This document shows positions 48,754-57,034 of a stretch of DNA of 64,000 nucleotides, piece by piece. Under the pieces are notes generated by a model. It did no database searches. It was not told the DNA's origin and saw only the letters and a program-made list of their open reading frames with translations. The stretch's first letter is position 1; each line of letters starts with the position of its first letter. The stretch is from Pigmentiphaga sp. H8. Its GTDB lineage: Bacteria; Pseudomonadota; Gammaproteobacteria; Burkholderiales; Burkholderiaceae_B. The stretch lies in contig NZ_CP033966.1 in assembly GCF_003854895.1 (NCBI RefSeq), positions 248,001-312,000 on the forward strand. Direction: 5' to 3'. A program made the translations under genes and the position numbers.

Positions 48754-51066
48754 ATGAACGCATCCACGCTGGGCAAGGCCATTCCCCAGGTCAACGCGCG
48801 CGCCAAGGTACTGGGGCGCGCGCAATATGCCGGCGACGTGAAGGTCGCCGGGATGCTGCACGGCAAGGTGCTGCGCAGTCCCTATCCGCATGCGCGCATC
48901 GTCCGTATCGACGTCTCGGCGGCGCTTGCGCTGCCGGGTGTCAAGGCGGTGCTGACGGGCGCGGATGCGCCGCGCGCCATGTGGGGGGTGCATCACAAGG
49001 AACGGCGCATCCTGGCCGAGGGCGTCGTGCGCTTCGCCGGAGAGGAAGTGGCCGCGGTAGCGGCCACGACCGAGGAGATCGCGCGCGATGCCCTCGACCT
49101 GATCGCGGTCGAGTACGAGGAGCTGCCGGCCATCCTGACGCCCGACGAGGCGCTGGATGAAGAGGCGCCCGGCGTGCATCCCGGCCGCAACAATGTCTCG
49201 CACGAGATCAAGTTCCATCTCGGCGACGTGGATGCGGGGTTCGCCAAGGCGGATCTCGTCTACGAGGCGACATACGACTGCCATGCCCAGTACCCCGGGT
49301 ATCTCGAGCCCATGGCGACGGTGGCGACTATCGATCCGGACGGGCGCCTCCAGGTATGGACGTCCACGCAATCCATATTCCAGGCGCGGATGCGCCTCGC
49401 GGCGGCGCTCGAGATGCCCGTCTCGAGCATCCGTGTCATGCAGGCCACGACCGGGGGCGGCTTCGGCGGGAAGATGGTGGAGGACGCCAACAACCTGATC
49501 GCCGGCCTGCTGGCGGTCAAAACCGGCCGGCCCGTGCGGGTGGTGAACAACCGCCTGGAGGATTTCCTGGCCTGCTGTTCCAGCGTACCCGAGCGGATCA
49601 CGCTGAAGCTGGGCATGGCCAGGGACGGCCGCATCGTCGCCAAGGACGTGCGTATCGTTGCCGAATGCGGCGCCTACAGTGGCCTGTCGGCCGAGGTGAT
49701 GCACGTGACGGCCATGCGAAGCGACAACATGCATCGCCTGGAGAACGTGCGTTCGCATGCGACGCTGGTCTATACCAACAACCCGCCGCATGGCGCGTTC
49801 CGAGGATTCGGCGGCGCGCAGATGCAGTTCGCGCTCAACAGCCACATCCACATGATGGCTGAACAGTTGGGACTGGATCCGGTGGCGATCCACAAGCTCA
49901 ACGCGCACGAGGCGGGGGATACCTCGATACATGGCTGGAAGATAGGCAGTACCGGCCTGCGCGAATGCATAGACCAGTGCATAGACGCCATCCAGTGGAA
50001 GGCCAAGCGCGCCAGCAAGGGTAATCAGGTCAGGGGCTCCAGGCCTCGCGGCGTCGGCATGGCTGCCGCGATGCACGTCAGCGGAAATCGCACCATCGGC
50101 AATTGGGACGGCTCGACGGTGATCGTCAAGATCAACGAGGACGGCCGCGCGGTGATCCACAGCGGCGAATGCGACATGGGGCAGGGCGCCATGACCATGC
50201 TGAGCCAGGTCGTCGCTCATGAGCTGAACATTCCCCTGGACCACGTGCACGTGGTCGCGCCGGATACCGACATTTCGCCGTACGCCATCGGCTCGCTGGC
50301 CTCGCGCGTGACGATCGCGGCGGGCAATGCGGCCATTCTGGCCGCGCGCAAGGCGCGCGAGGCGCTGATCGGGCTTGCCGCCACGAAGCTGGAGGTCCCG
50401 ACAGACGACCTGGAGATCGTGGACGGCTTCATCCGCTCCCGGAGCGCGCCCGACAAGCGCGCCACCATCGCCGAGATCGCCAAGCTGCACATCTGGCGCC
50501 ACGACGGCGAAGGCCTGCAGGTCAGCGCCACCTGGGACGCCAAGACCGTCATGCACGGCGACGTCCACGGCAACATCGCGCCGGCGCACTCTTACGCGGC
50601 GCAGGCCGTGGAGGTCGAGGTCGACACCGAGACCGGCCAGGTCACGGTGCTGGATTCCTACGTGTCGGACGACTGCGGCAAGGCCTTCAACCCGCTGGCC
50701 GTGCACGGCCAGAGCAATGGCGCGGCGGCGCAGGCGATGGGCTGGGCGCTGTACGAGCAATTGCAGCTGGAGAACGGCCGGCTGGCCAACGGCAATTTCG
50801 CCGACTACAACATGCCCACCGCCGATTCCATTCCGCTGCTGCGTTCGGGCATCGTCGAATCCAACGATCCCAATGGACCCTATGGCGCCAAGGGCGCGAG
50901 CGAGACGGCCATCCTGCCGGGCGCGCCGGCCATCGCCAACGCGGTCTACGACGCCATCGGCGTGCGGATCACGGACCTGCCGATCACGCCCGAGAAGGTG
51001 CTGGCGGGCTTGCGCGCGCAGCGCCAGGCCCGCGAACAGGAACAAGGAGGCTCCCGCCATGCGTGA
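48754..51066 (+). CDS. Molybdenum hydroxylase, large (molybdopterin-binding) subunit
   Basis: A 770-residue subunit of the xanthine dehydrogenase family. The N-terminal Ald_Xan_dh_C domain (GKAIPQVNARAKVLGRAQYAGDVKVAGMLHGKVLRSPYPHARI) is followed by Mo-cofactor contacts: QATTGGGFGGKM near residue 230, PHGAFRGFGGAQMQF near 347, and the active-site glutamate region GAKGASETAILPGAPAIANAV near 710. The CODH-specific AYxCSFR loop is absent, so it is not a true CO dehydrogenase. It would hydroxylate or oxidise a carbon in an aldehyde, aromatic CoA ester or N-heterocycle. AGGAGGTCAGG precedes the ATG. The next gene overlaps by 8 bases. Confidence 0.87.
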   Translation: MNASTLGKAIPQVNARAKVLGRAQYAGDVKVAGMLHGKVLRSPYPHARIVRIDVSAALALPGVKAVLTGADAPRAMWGVHHKERRILAEGVVRFAGEEVAAVAATTEEIARDALDLIAVEYEELPAILTPDEALDEEAPGVHPGRNNVSHEIKFHLGDVDAGFAKADLVYEATYDCHAQYPGYLEPMATVATIDPDGRLQVWTSTQSIFQARMRLAAALEMPVSSIRVMQATTGGGFGGKMVEDANNLIAGLLAVKTGRPVRVVNNRLEDFLACCSSVPERITLKLGMARDGRIVAKDVRIVAECGAYSGLSAEVMHVTAMRSDNMHRLENVRSHATLVYTNNPPHGAFRGFGGAQMQFALNSHIHMMAEQLGLDPVAIHKLNAHEAGDTSIHGWKIGSTGLRECIDQCIDAIQWKAKRASKGNQVRGSRPRGVGMAAAMHVSGNRTIGNWDGSTVIVKINEDGRAVIHSGECDMGQGAMTMLSQVVAHELNIPLDHVHVVAPDTDISPYAIGSLASRVTIAAGNAAILAARKAREALIGLAATKLEVPTDDLEIVDGFIRSRSAPDKRATIAEIAKLHIWRHDGEGLQVSATWDAKTVMHGDVHGNIAPAHSYAAQAVEVEVDTETGQVTVLDSYVSDDCGKAFNPLAVHGQSNGAAAQAMGWALYEQLQLENGRLANGNFADYNMPTADSIPLLRSGIVESNDPNGPYGAKGASETAILPGAPAIANAVYDAIGVRITDLPITPEKVLAGLRAQRQAREQEQGGSRHA

Positions 51067-51925
51067 TTTCGATTTCCTCGAGCCGGCATCGGTGGCCGAG
51101 GCCAGCCGCATGCTGGCGGACCTGGGCGAGGACTGCCGGGTCATGGCCGGAGGCACGGCGCTGATGCTGGCCATGCGCCAGCGCATGCTGGTGCCCTCGC
51201 ACATCATCTCGGTCGCGCGTATCGAGGCCTTGCGCGGGATCCGCTTCGATCCCGTGGAAGGCCTGCGCATAGGCGCGCTGGCGCGCCACACGGACGTGGC
51301 CGATTCGGCGGTGGTGAAACAGCACTATCCCATGCTGGCGGCCATGGCGGCCCAGGTCGCCAATCCCCAGGTGCGCAACCAGGGCACGCTGGGCGGCAAT
51401 CTCTGCTATGCCGACCCGTCCACCGACCCGCCCACCTGCCTGATGTCGCTGGACGCGCGGGTGGTGCTGGGCAGCGTCCGCGGCCAGCGGGTGCTGTCCA
51501 TCGAGGAGTTCCTGGTGGACTACTACGTGACCGCCATCGAACCCGACGAGATCGTGGTCGAGATCCGCGTGCCGGCGCCACCGGCCGATTTTTCCGGCCT
51601 GTACACCCGCTTCCTGCGCACCGCCGCCGAGCACCGGCCCTTGATCGGCCTGTCGCTGGCCACGCGCCGCAGCGGCGGCACCTGCCGCGAGGCCATCCTG
51701 GCGGTGGGCGCCTCCACGCCCATTCCCTGCCGCGTGCCGCGCGCCGAACACTTTCTGGCGGGCAAGACCATCACGCCCGAGGTGGCAGCCGAAGCCGCGG
51801 ACATCGTCGCCGCCGACATCCAGCCCGTATCCGACGCGCGGGGGTCCGACGAGTTCCGCCGCGACATGGTGCGGGTGGTCGCCAGGCGCACCATCGCCGG
51901 CCTGTACGGGCTGGCCACGGATTGA
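51059..51925 (+). CDS. Molybdenum hydroxylase, FAD-binding medium subunit
   Basis: A 288-residue CoxM/CutM-type subunit. It shows DFLEPASVAEASRMLADLGEDCRVMAGGTALMLAMRQRM with the AGGTxLM FAD motif, the second FAD motif NQGTLGGNLCYADPSTDPPTCL, and the C-terminal CO_deh_flav_C domain. It passes electrons from the Fe-S subunit to the acceptor. No extra 4Fe-4S insertion of the 4-hydroxybenzoyl-CoA reductase kind is seen, which argues against that enzyme. It overlaps the large-subunit gene and lies 10 bases before the Fe-S gene. The order large-medium-small is the reverse of many CODH operons. Confidence 0.9.
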   Translation: MRDFDFLEPASVAEASRMLADLGEDCRVMAGGTALMLAMRQRMLVPSHIISVARIEALRGIRFDPVEGLRIGALARHTDVADSAVVKQHYPMLAAMAAQVANPQVRNQGTLGGNLCYADPSTDPPTCLMSLDARVVLGSVRGQRVLSIEEFLVDYYVTAIEPDEIVVEIRVPAPPADFSGLYTRFLRTAAEHRPLIGLSLATRRSGGTCREAILAVGASTPIPCRVPRAEHFLAGKTITPEVAAEAADIVAADIQPVSDARGSDEFRRDMVRVVARRTIAGLYGLATD

Positions 51926-51935
51926 GGAAAAGGCC

Positions 51936-52412
51936 ATGAGCAAGCACCTGATCGAAGTCACCGTCAACGGTGAACAGCACAGCGCCGAGGTCCCCGCGCG
52001 CCGCATGCTGTCGGATTTCCTGCGGGACGACCTGAACCTGACCGGCACCAAGCGCGGCTGCGAAACCGGCATCTGCGGCGCCTGCTCGGTGCTGGTGGAC
52101 GGCGAGGTGGTCAAGTCCTGCCTGTCTCTGGCGGTGCAGGCCAACGGCCGCAGCATCACGACGGTGGAGGGCCTGGCCAAGGGCGACGAACTCCATCCCC
52201 TGCAGCAGAGCTTCATGGAGTGCGGCGGCCTGCAATGCGGCTACTGCACGCCAGGCATGCTGATGACGGCCTGCCACCTGCTCGAGCGCAACCCCCGGCC
52301 CACGGCCGACCAGGTCCGCGAAGGACTGAACGGCAACCTGTGCCGCTGCACGGGCTATGCCCAGATCGTCGAGTCCATCCTCGACGCTTCGGAGAAAATG
52401 CGTGGAAATTGA
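51936..52412 (+). CDS. Molybdenum hydroxylase, 2Fe-2S small subunit
   Basis: A 158-residue subunit with two 2Fe-2S clusters. The plant-ferredoxin type uses Cys42, Cys47, Cys50 and Cys62 (GCETGICGACSV and SC). The helical type uses Cys101, Cys104, Cys136 and Cys138 (CGYCTPGM and CRCTGY). All eight ligands are present, and the length is normal for the family. It relays electrons from the molybdenum site to FAD. Its last 11 bases overlap the CoxG-like gene, so the four genes form a single unit. Confidence 0.92.
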   Translation: MSKHLIEVTVNGEQHSAEVPARRMLSDFLRDDLNLTGTKRGCETGICGACSVLVDGEVVKSCLSLAVQANGRSITTVEGLAKGDELHPLQQSFMECGGLQCGYCTPGMLMTACHLLERNPRPTADQVREGLNGNLCRCTGYAQIVESILDASEKMRGN

Positions 52413-53229
52413 AAAAGTCTTAACGGTGGCGGCCCCGGCCGCCAAGGTCTGGGACATGCTGCTGGACCCCACGGTAATGGCCAGCTGCGTGCCCGGGATG
52501 AAGTCCATCGAGGTGGTCAGCGACGTCGAGTACAACGCCGTCATCCACGTCAAGATCAGCTTCATCAGCGCCAAGTTCAAGCTCAGGACGCGCATCGTCG
52601 AGCAGCGCGCCCCCGAATACCTGCGCGCCGAGGGCACCGGCGAGGACTCCTCGGTGGCCAGTTCGCTCAAGCAGCAGAGCGAGATCTTCCTGACGGCGCT
52701 GCCCGACGGACAGACCGAGCTGCGCACCAAGGTCACGGTCGACGTGCTGGGCCGGCTGGGGACCTTCGGCCTGAGCGTCATGAAGACCAAGGCCGACAGG
52801 ATGTGGGAAGAGTTCAGCCAGAACCTGGCGACCCGCCTGGCCGGAGGCGAGATCCCCGGCGCGGCCCAGGTGACCATTACGCGCAGGGACGCACAGTCGC
52901 AGGGAACCCCGGCTCCGGCCGCCGCGGCGGCGGCCACCCCCGCTCGCCCGGCTCCCGCGGCCAGCCCGGCCGCGCCCGTTGCCGCCCCGCTGCGGTCCGC
53001 CGCGCCACAGGTTCCCGCCGGCGCGTCCGCACGGGTGAATGGCCAGGAAGCCAGCCGTGCCTCGGTCGCCGATGGGGGGTGGTGGTCGCGTCTCCTGGGG
53101 GGGCGGGGGGCCGCCTCCGGCCGTAACATCCACATCGAACTGCGCCGTGGCGATACCGCCCTGACCGTGGATTGGCCGGTGGAGGAGGCGGGCGAGTGCG
53201 CCGCCTGGCTGCGGGACGTTTTGAAGTAG
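52402..53229 (+). CDS. CoxG-like SRPBCC protein with a C-terminal extension
   Basis: A 275-residue protein. Residues 1-150 are a CoxG/SRPBCC domain: VEIEKVLTVAAPAAKVWDMLLDPTVMASCVPGMKSIEVVSD and then FKLRTRIVEQRAPEYLRAEGTGEDSSVASSLKQQSEIFLTAL. CoxG proteins help mature or anchor molybdenum hydroxylases at the membrane. An Ala/Pro-rich linker at about 165-215 leads to an extra domain of about 40 residues ending NIHIELRRGDTALTVDWPVEEAGECAAWLRDVLK. The GTG at 52402 starts inside the Fe-S gene. The tail may be an accessory or docking domain, and its role is unknown. Confidence 0.85.
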   Translation: MEIEKVLTVAAPAAKVWDMLLDPTVMASCVPGMKSIEVVSDVEYNAVIHVKISFISAKFKLRTRIVEQRAPEYLRAEGTGEDSSVASSLKQQSEIFLTALPDGQTELRTKVTVDVLGRLGTFGLSVMKTKADRMWEEFSQNLATRLAGGEIPGAAQVTITRRDAQSQGTPAPAAAAAATPARPAPAASPAAPVAAPLRSAAPQVPAGASARVNGQEASRASVADGGWWSRLLGGRGAASGRNIHIELRRGDTALTVDWPVEEAGECAAWLRDVLK

Positions 53230-53255
53230 ATTCGCCCGGGGGGCCCGAGCCGTTT

Positions 53256-53302
53256 TACAATCACGCTGGCCCATCGCGCCGCCGGGGGAAGGCCTTCCCC
53301 CG
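53256..53302 (+). promoter_or_regulatory. pyrE promoter element and 5' leader palindrome
   Basis: TACAAT at 53256-53261 is a good -10 candidate. CGGGGGAAGGCCTTCCCCCG at 53283-53302 is a perfect 20-base palindrome within the expected leader, 20 bases before the pyrE GTG. As RNA it would form a strong stem, possibly affecting pyrE translation or mRNA stability. Function is inferred. Confidence 0.4.
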
Positions 53303-53322
53303 TGCCGTTGTGACTTCGTACC

Positions 53323-54051
53323 GTGACCGCCGTGCCCCAGACCGCTACCGCCCCCCGTCCCGCCGACACCGAGCCCTCGATCGACGAGAGCCGTTTCCGT
53401 ACCGATTTCGTCCGCTTCGCCACCGAGCTGGGCGTGCTGCGATTCGGCGCGTTCACGACCAAGGCGGGCCGGCTGAGTCCCTACTTCTTCAACGCCGGAC
53501 TGTTCAACAGCGGCGCGGCCGTGGGACGGCTGGCCGAGTTCTACGCCCAGGCGCTGCTGGCCTCGGACGTCGAATTCGACATGCTGTACGGCCCGGCCTA
53601 CAAGGGCATCCCGCTGGTTACCGCCACCGCGGTCGCGCTGGCCGCCCGCGGCCGCGACGTGCCCTTCGCGTTCAACCGCAAGGAAGCCAAGGACCACGGC
53701 GAAGGCGGTTCGCTGGTCGGCGCGCCGCTGGAAGGCCGCGTGGTCATCATCGACGACGTGATCTCGGCCGGCACCTCGGTGCGCGAATCGGTGCGCCTGA
53801 TCCAGGCCGCCAAGGCCAAGCCGGCCGCCGTGCTGATCGCGCTGGACCGCATGGAGCGGGTCGGCCCCGACGACGCCCTGTCCGAGCACTCGGCGGTGCA
53901 GGACGTGGTGCACACCAACGGCTGCCCGGTGGTCAGCATCGCCTCGCTGGACGACATCCTCGACATGATCCAGCAGGGCGGCGGGGGCGGTGAATTCGAA
54001 CAGCACCGCGAGGCGGTGCTGGCATACCGGGCGCGCTACGGAGTGATCTGA
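53323..54051 (+). CDS. pyrE: Orotate phosphoribosyltransferase (canonical)
   Basis: Converts orotate and PRPP to OMP in de novo pyrimidine synthesis. The 242-residue product has FVRFATELGVLRFGAFTTKAGRLSPYFFNAGLFNSG at the start, MLYGPAYKGIPLVTATAVALA, the catalytic loop FNRKEAKDHGEGGSLVGAPL with its conserved lysines, and the PRPP motif VVIIDDVISAGTSVRES. It is longer than the 213-residue E. coli enzyme because of an N-terminal extension. A GTG start at 53323 is used. It is distinct from the paralogue at 16995-17669, which shares only the family motifs. Confidence 0.95.
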   Translation: MTAVPQTATAPRPADTEPSIDESRFRTDFVRFATELGVLRFGAFTTKAGRLSPYFFNAGLFNSGAAVGRLAEFYAQALLASDVEFDMLYGPAYKGIPLVTATAVALAARGRDVPFAFNRKEAKDHGEGGSLVGAPLEGRVVIIDDVISAGTSVRESVRLIQAAKAKPAAVLIALDRMERVGPDDALSEHSAVQDVVHTNGCPVVSIASLDDILDMIQQGGGGGEFEQHREAVLAYRARYGVI

Positions 54052-54072
54052 GCCCCGGGGCCTGGACAGGCC

Positions 54073-54750
54073 CTAGATGCGCCGCGTCCCCGGCAGGATC
54101 AGCCGCCGCTCCAGCTGGCGCGCGGCCAGCACGATGACCGACACCAGCGCCAGGTAGACCAGGCCGGCCAGCACATAGGCCTTGAAGAACTGGAAGTTGC
54201 GGATCGCCATGTCCTGGATCTGGGCGAAGAACTCGGTGTACTGGATCAGGAAGGCTACCGAGCTGTCCTTCAGGTTCAGGATCACCTGGTTGGACAGCGC
54301 CGGAATCGACAGCCGCAGCACCTGCGGCAACGTGATCAGGCGGAAGATCTGCGGCGCCGAGAATCCCTGCGCCCGCGCCGCTTCCAGTTCGTCCCGGTCC
54401 AGCCCGCGATACGCCGTGGCCAGGTAGCGCGCGTTGTAGGCCGCCACGTTCATCGTGAAGCCGATGATCGCCACGGTTAGCGGCGAGGGGCGCAGCCCCC
54501 ATTGCGGCAGGCCGTAGTACATCAGGAAGAGCAGGGCGATCAGCGGCGTGCCGATGAAGAACGAGATGTAGCCTTCCGTCAGGCGGCGGCACAGGCGGCT
54601 GGGGCTGAGCGTCAGGTAGAACACCAGGATGCCGCCCAGCAGGCCGGTTACCGTGATGACGGCGGCCAGCAGCAGCGTATGTTCCAGGCCGAGCAGGATC
54701 TGCGGCCCGAACTCCGCGACTTGCCCGAGAAAGGTCAGCAGGCCGTCCAT
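54073..54750 (-). CDS. Polar amino acid ABC transporter, permease 2
   Basis: A 225-residue HisM/GltK-type inner-membrane permease with about five helices. It has the family EAA-like loop LDRDELEAARAQGFSAPQIFRLITLPQVLRLSIPALSNQVILNLKDSSVAF, and the early block GLLGGILVFYLTLSPSRLCRRLTEGYISFFIGTPLIALLFLMYYGLPQ. Its ATG directly abuts the stop of the ATPase gene, so it is the last gene of the operon. It probably pairs with the permease at 55480-56133 to form a heterodimeric channel. A hairpin GGGCC/GGCCC overlaps its stop and may end transcription. Confidence 0.9.
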   Translation of the reverse strand: MDGLLTFLGQVAEFGPQILLGLEHTLLLAAVITVTGLLGGILVFYLTLSPSRLCRRLTEGYISFFIGTPLIALLFLMYYGLPQWGLRPSPLTVAIIGFTMNVAAYNARYLATAYRGLDRDELEAARAQGFSAPQIFRLITLPQVLRLSIPALSNQVILNLKDSSVAFLIQYTEFFAQIQDMAIRNFQFFKAYVLAGLVYLALVSVIVLAARQLERRLILPGTRRI

Positions 54751-55470
54751 TCAGCTGAAGAACGCGCGGATGCGGGGATCGGCGTGGTCGCCGAACAACT
54801 CGGCCGCCTCGCCTTCGGCCAGGATCTCGCCCTGGTCCAGGAACAGCACGCGGCCCTGGACCGTGCGCGCCAGCGTCAGGTCATGGGTCACGCACAGCAT
54901 CGACACCTTGTCCCGGCGCAACTGGTTGATGACGTTGATGATCTCGCGCGACATGACCGGATCCAGCGCCGAGGTGGGTTCGTCGAAGAACAGCACCGCC
55001 GGATCCATCGCCAGCGCCCGCGCGATGGCCACCCGCTGCTTCTGTCCGCCCGAGAGCTGCGCCGGGTATTTCTGCGCGTGCTCGGCCAGGTTCATGCGGC
55101 CAAGTTCGTGCATGGCCCGCTCGTTGGCGGCGGCGGTCGCCATGCCGCGCAGCTTGCGCAGGCCCAGCGTCACGTTCTCGAGCGCGGTCAGGTGGCGGTA
55201 CAGGGCGAAGTTCTGGAACACGAAGCCGATGCGCTGGCGCAGGGCCCGCACGTCGGTGTCCGGGCGCATGACGTCCTCGCCCCGGAAAATGATCTGCCCG
55301 GACGTGGGCGTGACCAGCCGGTTCAGGCAGCGCAGCAGGGTCGACTTGCCGCAGCCCGAGGGACCCATCACCACCTTGAGTTCGCCTTCCTCCAGGTCCA
55401 GGTCGATGCCGTTGAGCACCGTCCGGCCGTCGTAGGCCATCTTCAGATCGCGGACTGTCAGTAGCGCCAT
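54751..55470 (-). CDS. Polar amino acid ABC transporter, ATP-binding protein
   Basis: A 239-residue GlnQ/HisP-type ATPase. It shows Walker A GPSGCGKST near residue 38, the Q-loop VFQNFALYRHLTALENV, signature LSGGQKQRVAIARAL, Walker B VLFFDEPTSALDP and the H-loop VTHDLTLA. It powers uptake through the two flanking permeases. It starts 9 bases after the first permease stop and ends flush with the second permease. Nothing abnormal is seen. Confidence 0.95.
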   Translation of the reverse strand: MALLTVRDLKMAYDGRTVLNGIDLDLEEGELKVVMGPSGCGKSTLLRCLNRLVTPTSGQIIFRGEDVMRPDTDVRALRQRIGFVFQNFALYRHLTALENVTLGLRKLRGMATAAANERAMHELGRMNLAEHAQKYPAQLSGGQKQRVAIARALAMDPAVLFFDEPTSALDPVMSREIINVINQLRRDKVSMLCVTHDLTLARTVQGRVLFLDQGEILAEGEAAELFGDHADPRIRAFFS

Positions 55471-55479
55471 GGCCGTTTC

Positions 55480-56133
55480 TCAATGCTCCGTCAGGCCCGG
55501 CACGCGGCAGCGCTTCTCCAGCGCCCAGATCGCCGTCACCAGTATCTTGTAGATCGCGAAGTACACCAGGCCCACGGCGAAATAGATCTCCACGCCGCGC
55601 AGCGTGGCGGCGGACAGCGCCATGGCCTGTTTCATGACTTCGGGGATGCCCACCGTGTAGCCGAAGGGCGAGTACTTCAACACGGTGGTGAATTCGTTGA
55701 CCATGCCCGGCACCGAGAACCGCAGCATCTGCGGCAGCTCGATGTAGGCGAAGATCTGCACCCGGCTCATGCCCATCGCCTCGGCCGCCAGCACCTCGCT
55801 GGCCTCGACCGAATCCAGCGCGCCGCGGAACACCTCGCCCAGATAGGCGCCGGTGATCAGCCCCAGGCTCAGCATCATCGACACCAGCGGCGGCACGCCG
55901 ACGCCGATGGTGGGCAGCCCGAAGAACACGATGAACAGCAGCACCAGCACCGGAATGCCGCGGAAGACGTAGGTGAATACCCCAAGCACCCCATCCACCG
56001 CCCGCCACCCCAGCCGCCCCAGGATCGCGATCGCCAGTCCCACGATCACGCCGGTGACGCTGCAAGCCAGCGTCACCAGGACCGTATATCCAACCCCCGT
56101 CCCCAGCAGCCCGAATATTCGCGCGATATCCAT
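55480..56133 (-). CDS. Polar amino acid ABC transporter, permease 1
   Basis: A 217-residue HisQ-type permease with about five helices. VTLACSVTGVIVGLAIAILGRLGWRAVDGVLGVFTYVFRGIPVLVLLFIVFFGLPTIGVGVPPLVSMMLSLGLITGAYLGEVFRGALDSVEASEVLAAEAMGMSRVQIF covers the conserved RGxPxL...AY and EAA regions. It follows the binding-protein gene on the minus strand, but a 140-base gap holding a repeat element separates them. The two parts may therefore be expressed at different levels. Confidence 0.9.
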   Translation of the reverse strand: MDIARIFGLLGTGVGYTVLVTLACSVTGVIVGLAIAILGRLGWRAVDGVLGVFTYVFRGIPVLVLLFIVFFGLPTIGVGVPPLVSMMLSLGLITGAYLGEVFRGALDSVEASEVLAAEAMGMSRVQIFAYIELPQMLRFSVPGMVNEFTTVLKYSPFGYTVGIPEVMKQAMALSAATLRGVEIYFAVGLVYFAIYKILVTAIWALEKRCRVPGLTEH

Positions 56134-56190
56134 CGCGCTATACCGTACCTATGGGGCAAAGCTCCACCGCACCGACCCAAGACAGCGGCA

Positions 56191-56273
56191 CCAGACCCAG
56201 GATGCGGTGGATCCGGCTCCGCCGGTCCACCCGCATCGCCCCCTGGGGGGCGCCCGAAGGGCGTACGGGGGGG
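56191..56273 (-). repeat. GC-rich interspersed repeat, diverged inverted copy 3
   Basis: On the minus strand this reads CCCCCCCGTACGCC, then GCGCCCCCCAGGGGGCG, then GGACCGGCGGAGCCGGATCC and CCTGGGTCTGG. The blocks appear in the order seen in the copies at 9552 and 20196, and the last block is shared with the flank of copy 1. It is diverged in the middle. It lies between the ABC binding-protein and permease genes and may act as a transcript processing or attenuating stem. Confidence 0.75.
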
Positions 56274-56274
56274 A

Positions 56275-57015
56275 CTATTGCATCCATTTGTTGATGATGG
56301 CCTGCACGCCCTCGGGCTTGAGCTCGTTCGCCATGTAGTTGTCGAAGTCCTCGCGCAGCTTGGAGCCCTTGGGGAAGGCGAAGCCGAAGCGGTCGAAGCC
56401 GGTGAAGACGTAGCTGTCCTGGATGGGCAGCGTCTTGCGGTAGACCGAGGCCACGGTGCCGTCCAGGAAGGCGAGGTCCAGGTTGCCGTTCTGCAGGTCG
56501 GACAGCACCTCGTTATAGGACGGGTACATCTTGACCTTGTCGAGCGTATAGACGCCCTTGGGCGTCAGGTCGTTCTTGATGAAGTCGCTGTAGGCCATGC
56601 CGCGCGGATAGCCGACGCTGTACTTCTTCATCTCGGCCAGGTCGTCGAACTTGATGTTGCGGCTCTTCAGGCTGACCAGGTTCCAGGTGTTCTCCATGTA
56701 GGGCTTGGAGAAATCCATGACCTCTTCGCGCTGCTTGGTGATGGAGATGCCGGAGAACGCCACGTCGGCCTGCTTGCTGACCACCGCGCCCAGCATGCCT
56801 TGCCAGTCGTAGGCCGTGATCTTGAGCTTGCAGCCCCGGGCCTTGCAGTAGCTCTCGAAGATATCGAGGTCCAGGCCCTTGGTGGTGCCGTTCTCCTCGA
56901 ACAGGTTGGGCGGGGAAGCCGGCGATACCGCTACCTTGATTTCCTTGTCGGCGCTTTTTTCGGAACACGCAGCCAATAGCAGGACGAGGCTCAACAGGCC
57001 GATGAGCTTACGCAT
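56275..57015 (-). CDS. Polar amino acid ABC transporter, substrate-binding lipoprotein
   Basis: A 246-residue SBP_bac_3 protein. The N-terminus MRKLIGLLSLVLLLAACSEK has a lipobox with Cys17, so it is a lipoprotein anchored in the envelope. The binding fold shows EIKVAVSPASPPNLFEENGTTKGLDLDIFESYCKARGCKLKITAYDWQGMLGAVVSKQADVAFSGISITKQREEVMDFSKPYM, the usual amino acid-binding pattern. The arginine that would hold the ligand alpha-carboxylate (RGM in YPRGMAYSDF) is present. The substrate is a polar amino acid not determined here. An 11-base C tract on the coding strand lies 20 bases before its ATG. Confidence 0.9.
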   Translation of the reverse strand: MRKLIGLLSLVLLLAACSEKSADKEIKVAVSPASPPNLFEENGTTKGLDLDIFESYCKARGCKLKITAYDWQGMLGAVVSKQADVAFSGISITKQREEVMDFSKPYMENTWNLVSLKSRNIKFDDLAEMKKYSVGYPRGMAYSDFIKNDLTPKGVYTLDKVKMYPSYNEVLSDLQNGNLDLAFLDGTVASVYRKTLPIQDSYVFTGFDRFGFAFPKGSKLREDFDNYMANELKPEGVQAIINKWMQ

Positions 57016-57034
57016 GGGGGACTCTCCAGAGGGT

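Noticed and set aside
48229..51291. A 1020-codon open frame on the minus strand opposite the molybdenum hydroxylase genes
   Set aside because: It is the antisense shadow of high-GC genes: rich in Arg, His, Ala, Asp and Val, with no recognisable domain, while the plus strand encodes a complete subunit.
48754..53229. Reading the molybdenum hydroxylase as aerobic CO dehydrogenase
   Set aside because: The large subunit lacks the AYxCSFR active-site loop and has the general GAFRGFG form. The CoxG neighbour alone does not prove CO oxidation.
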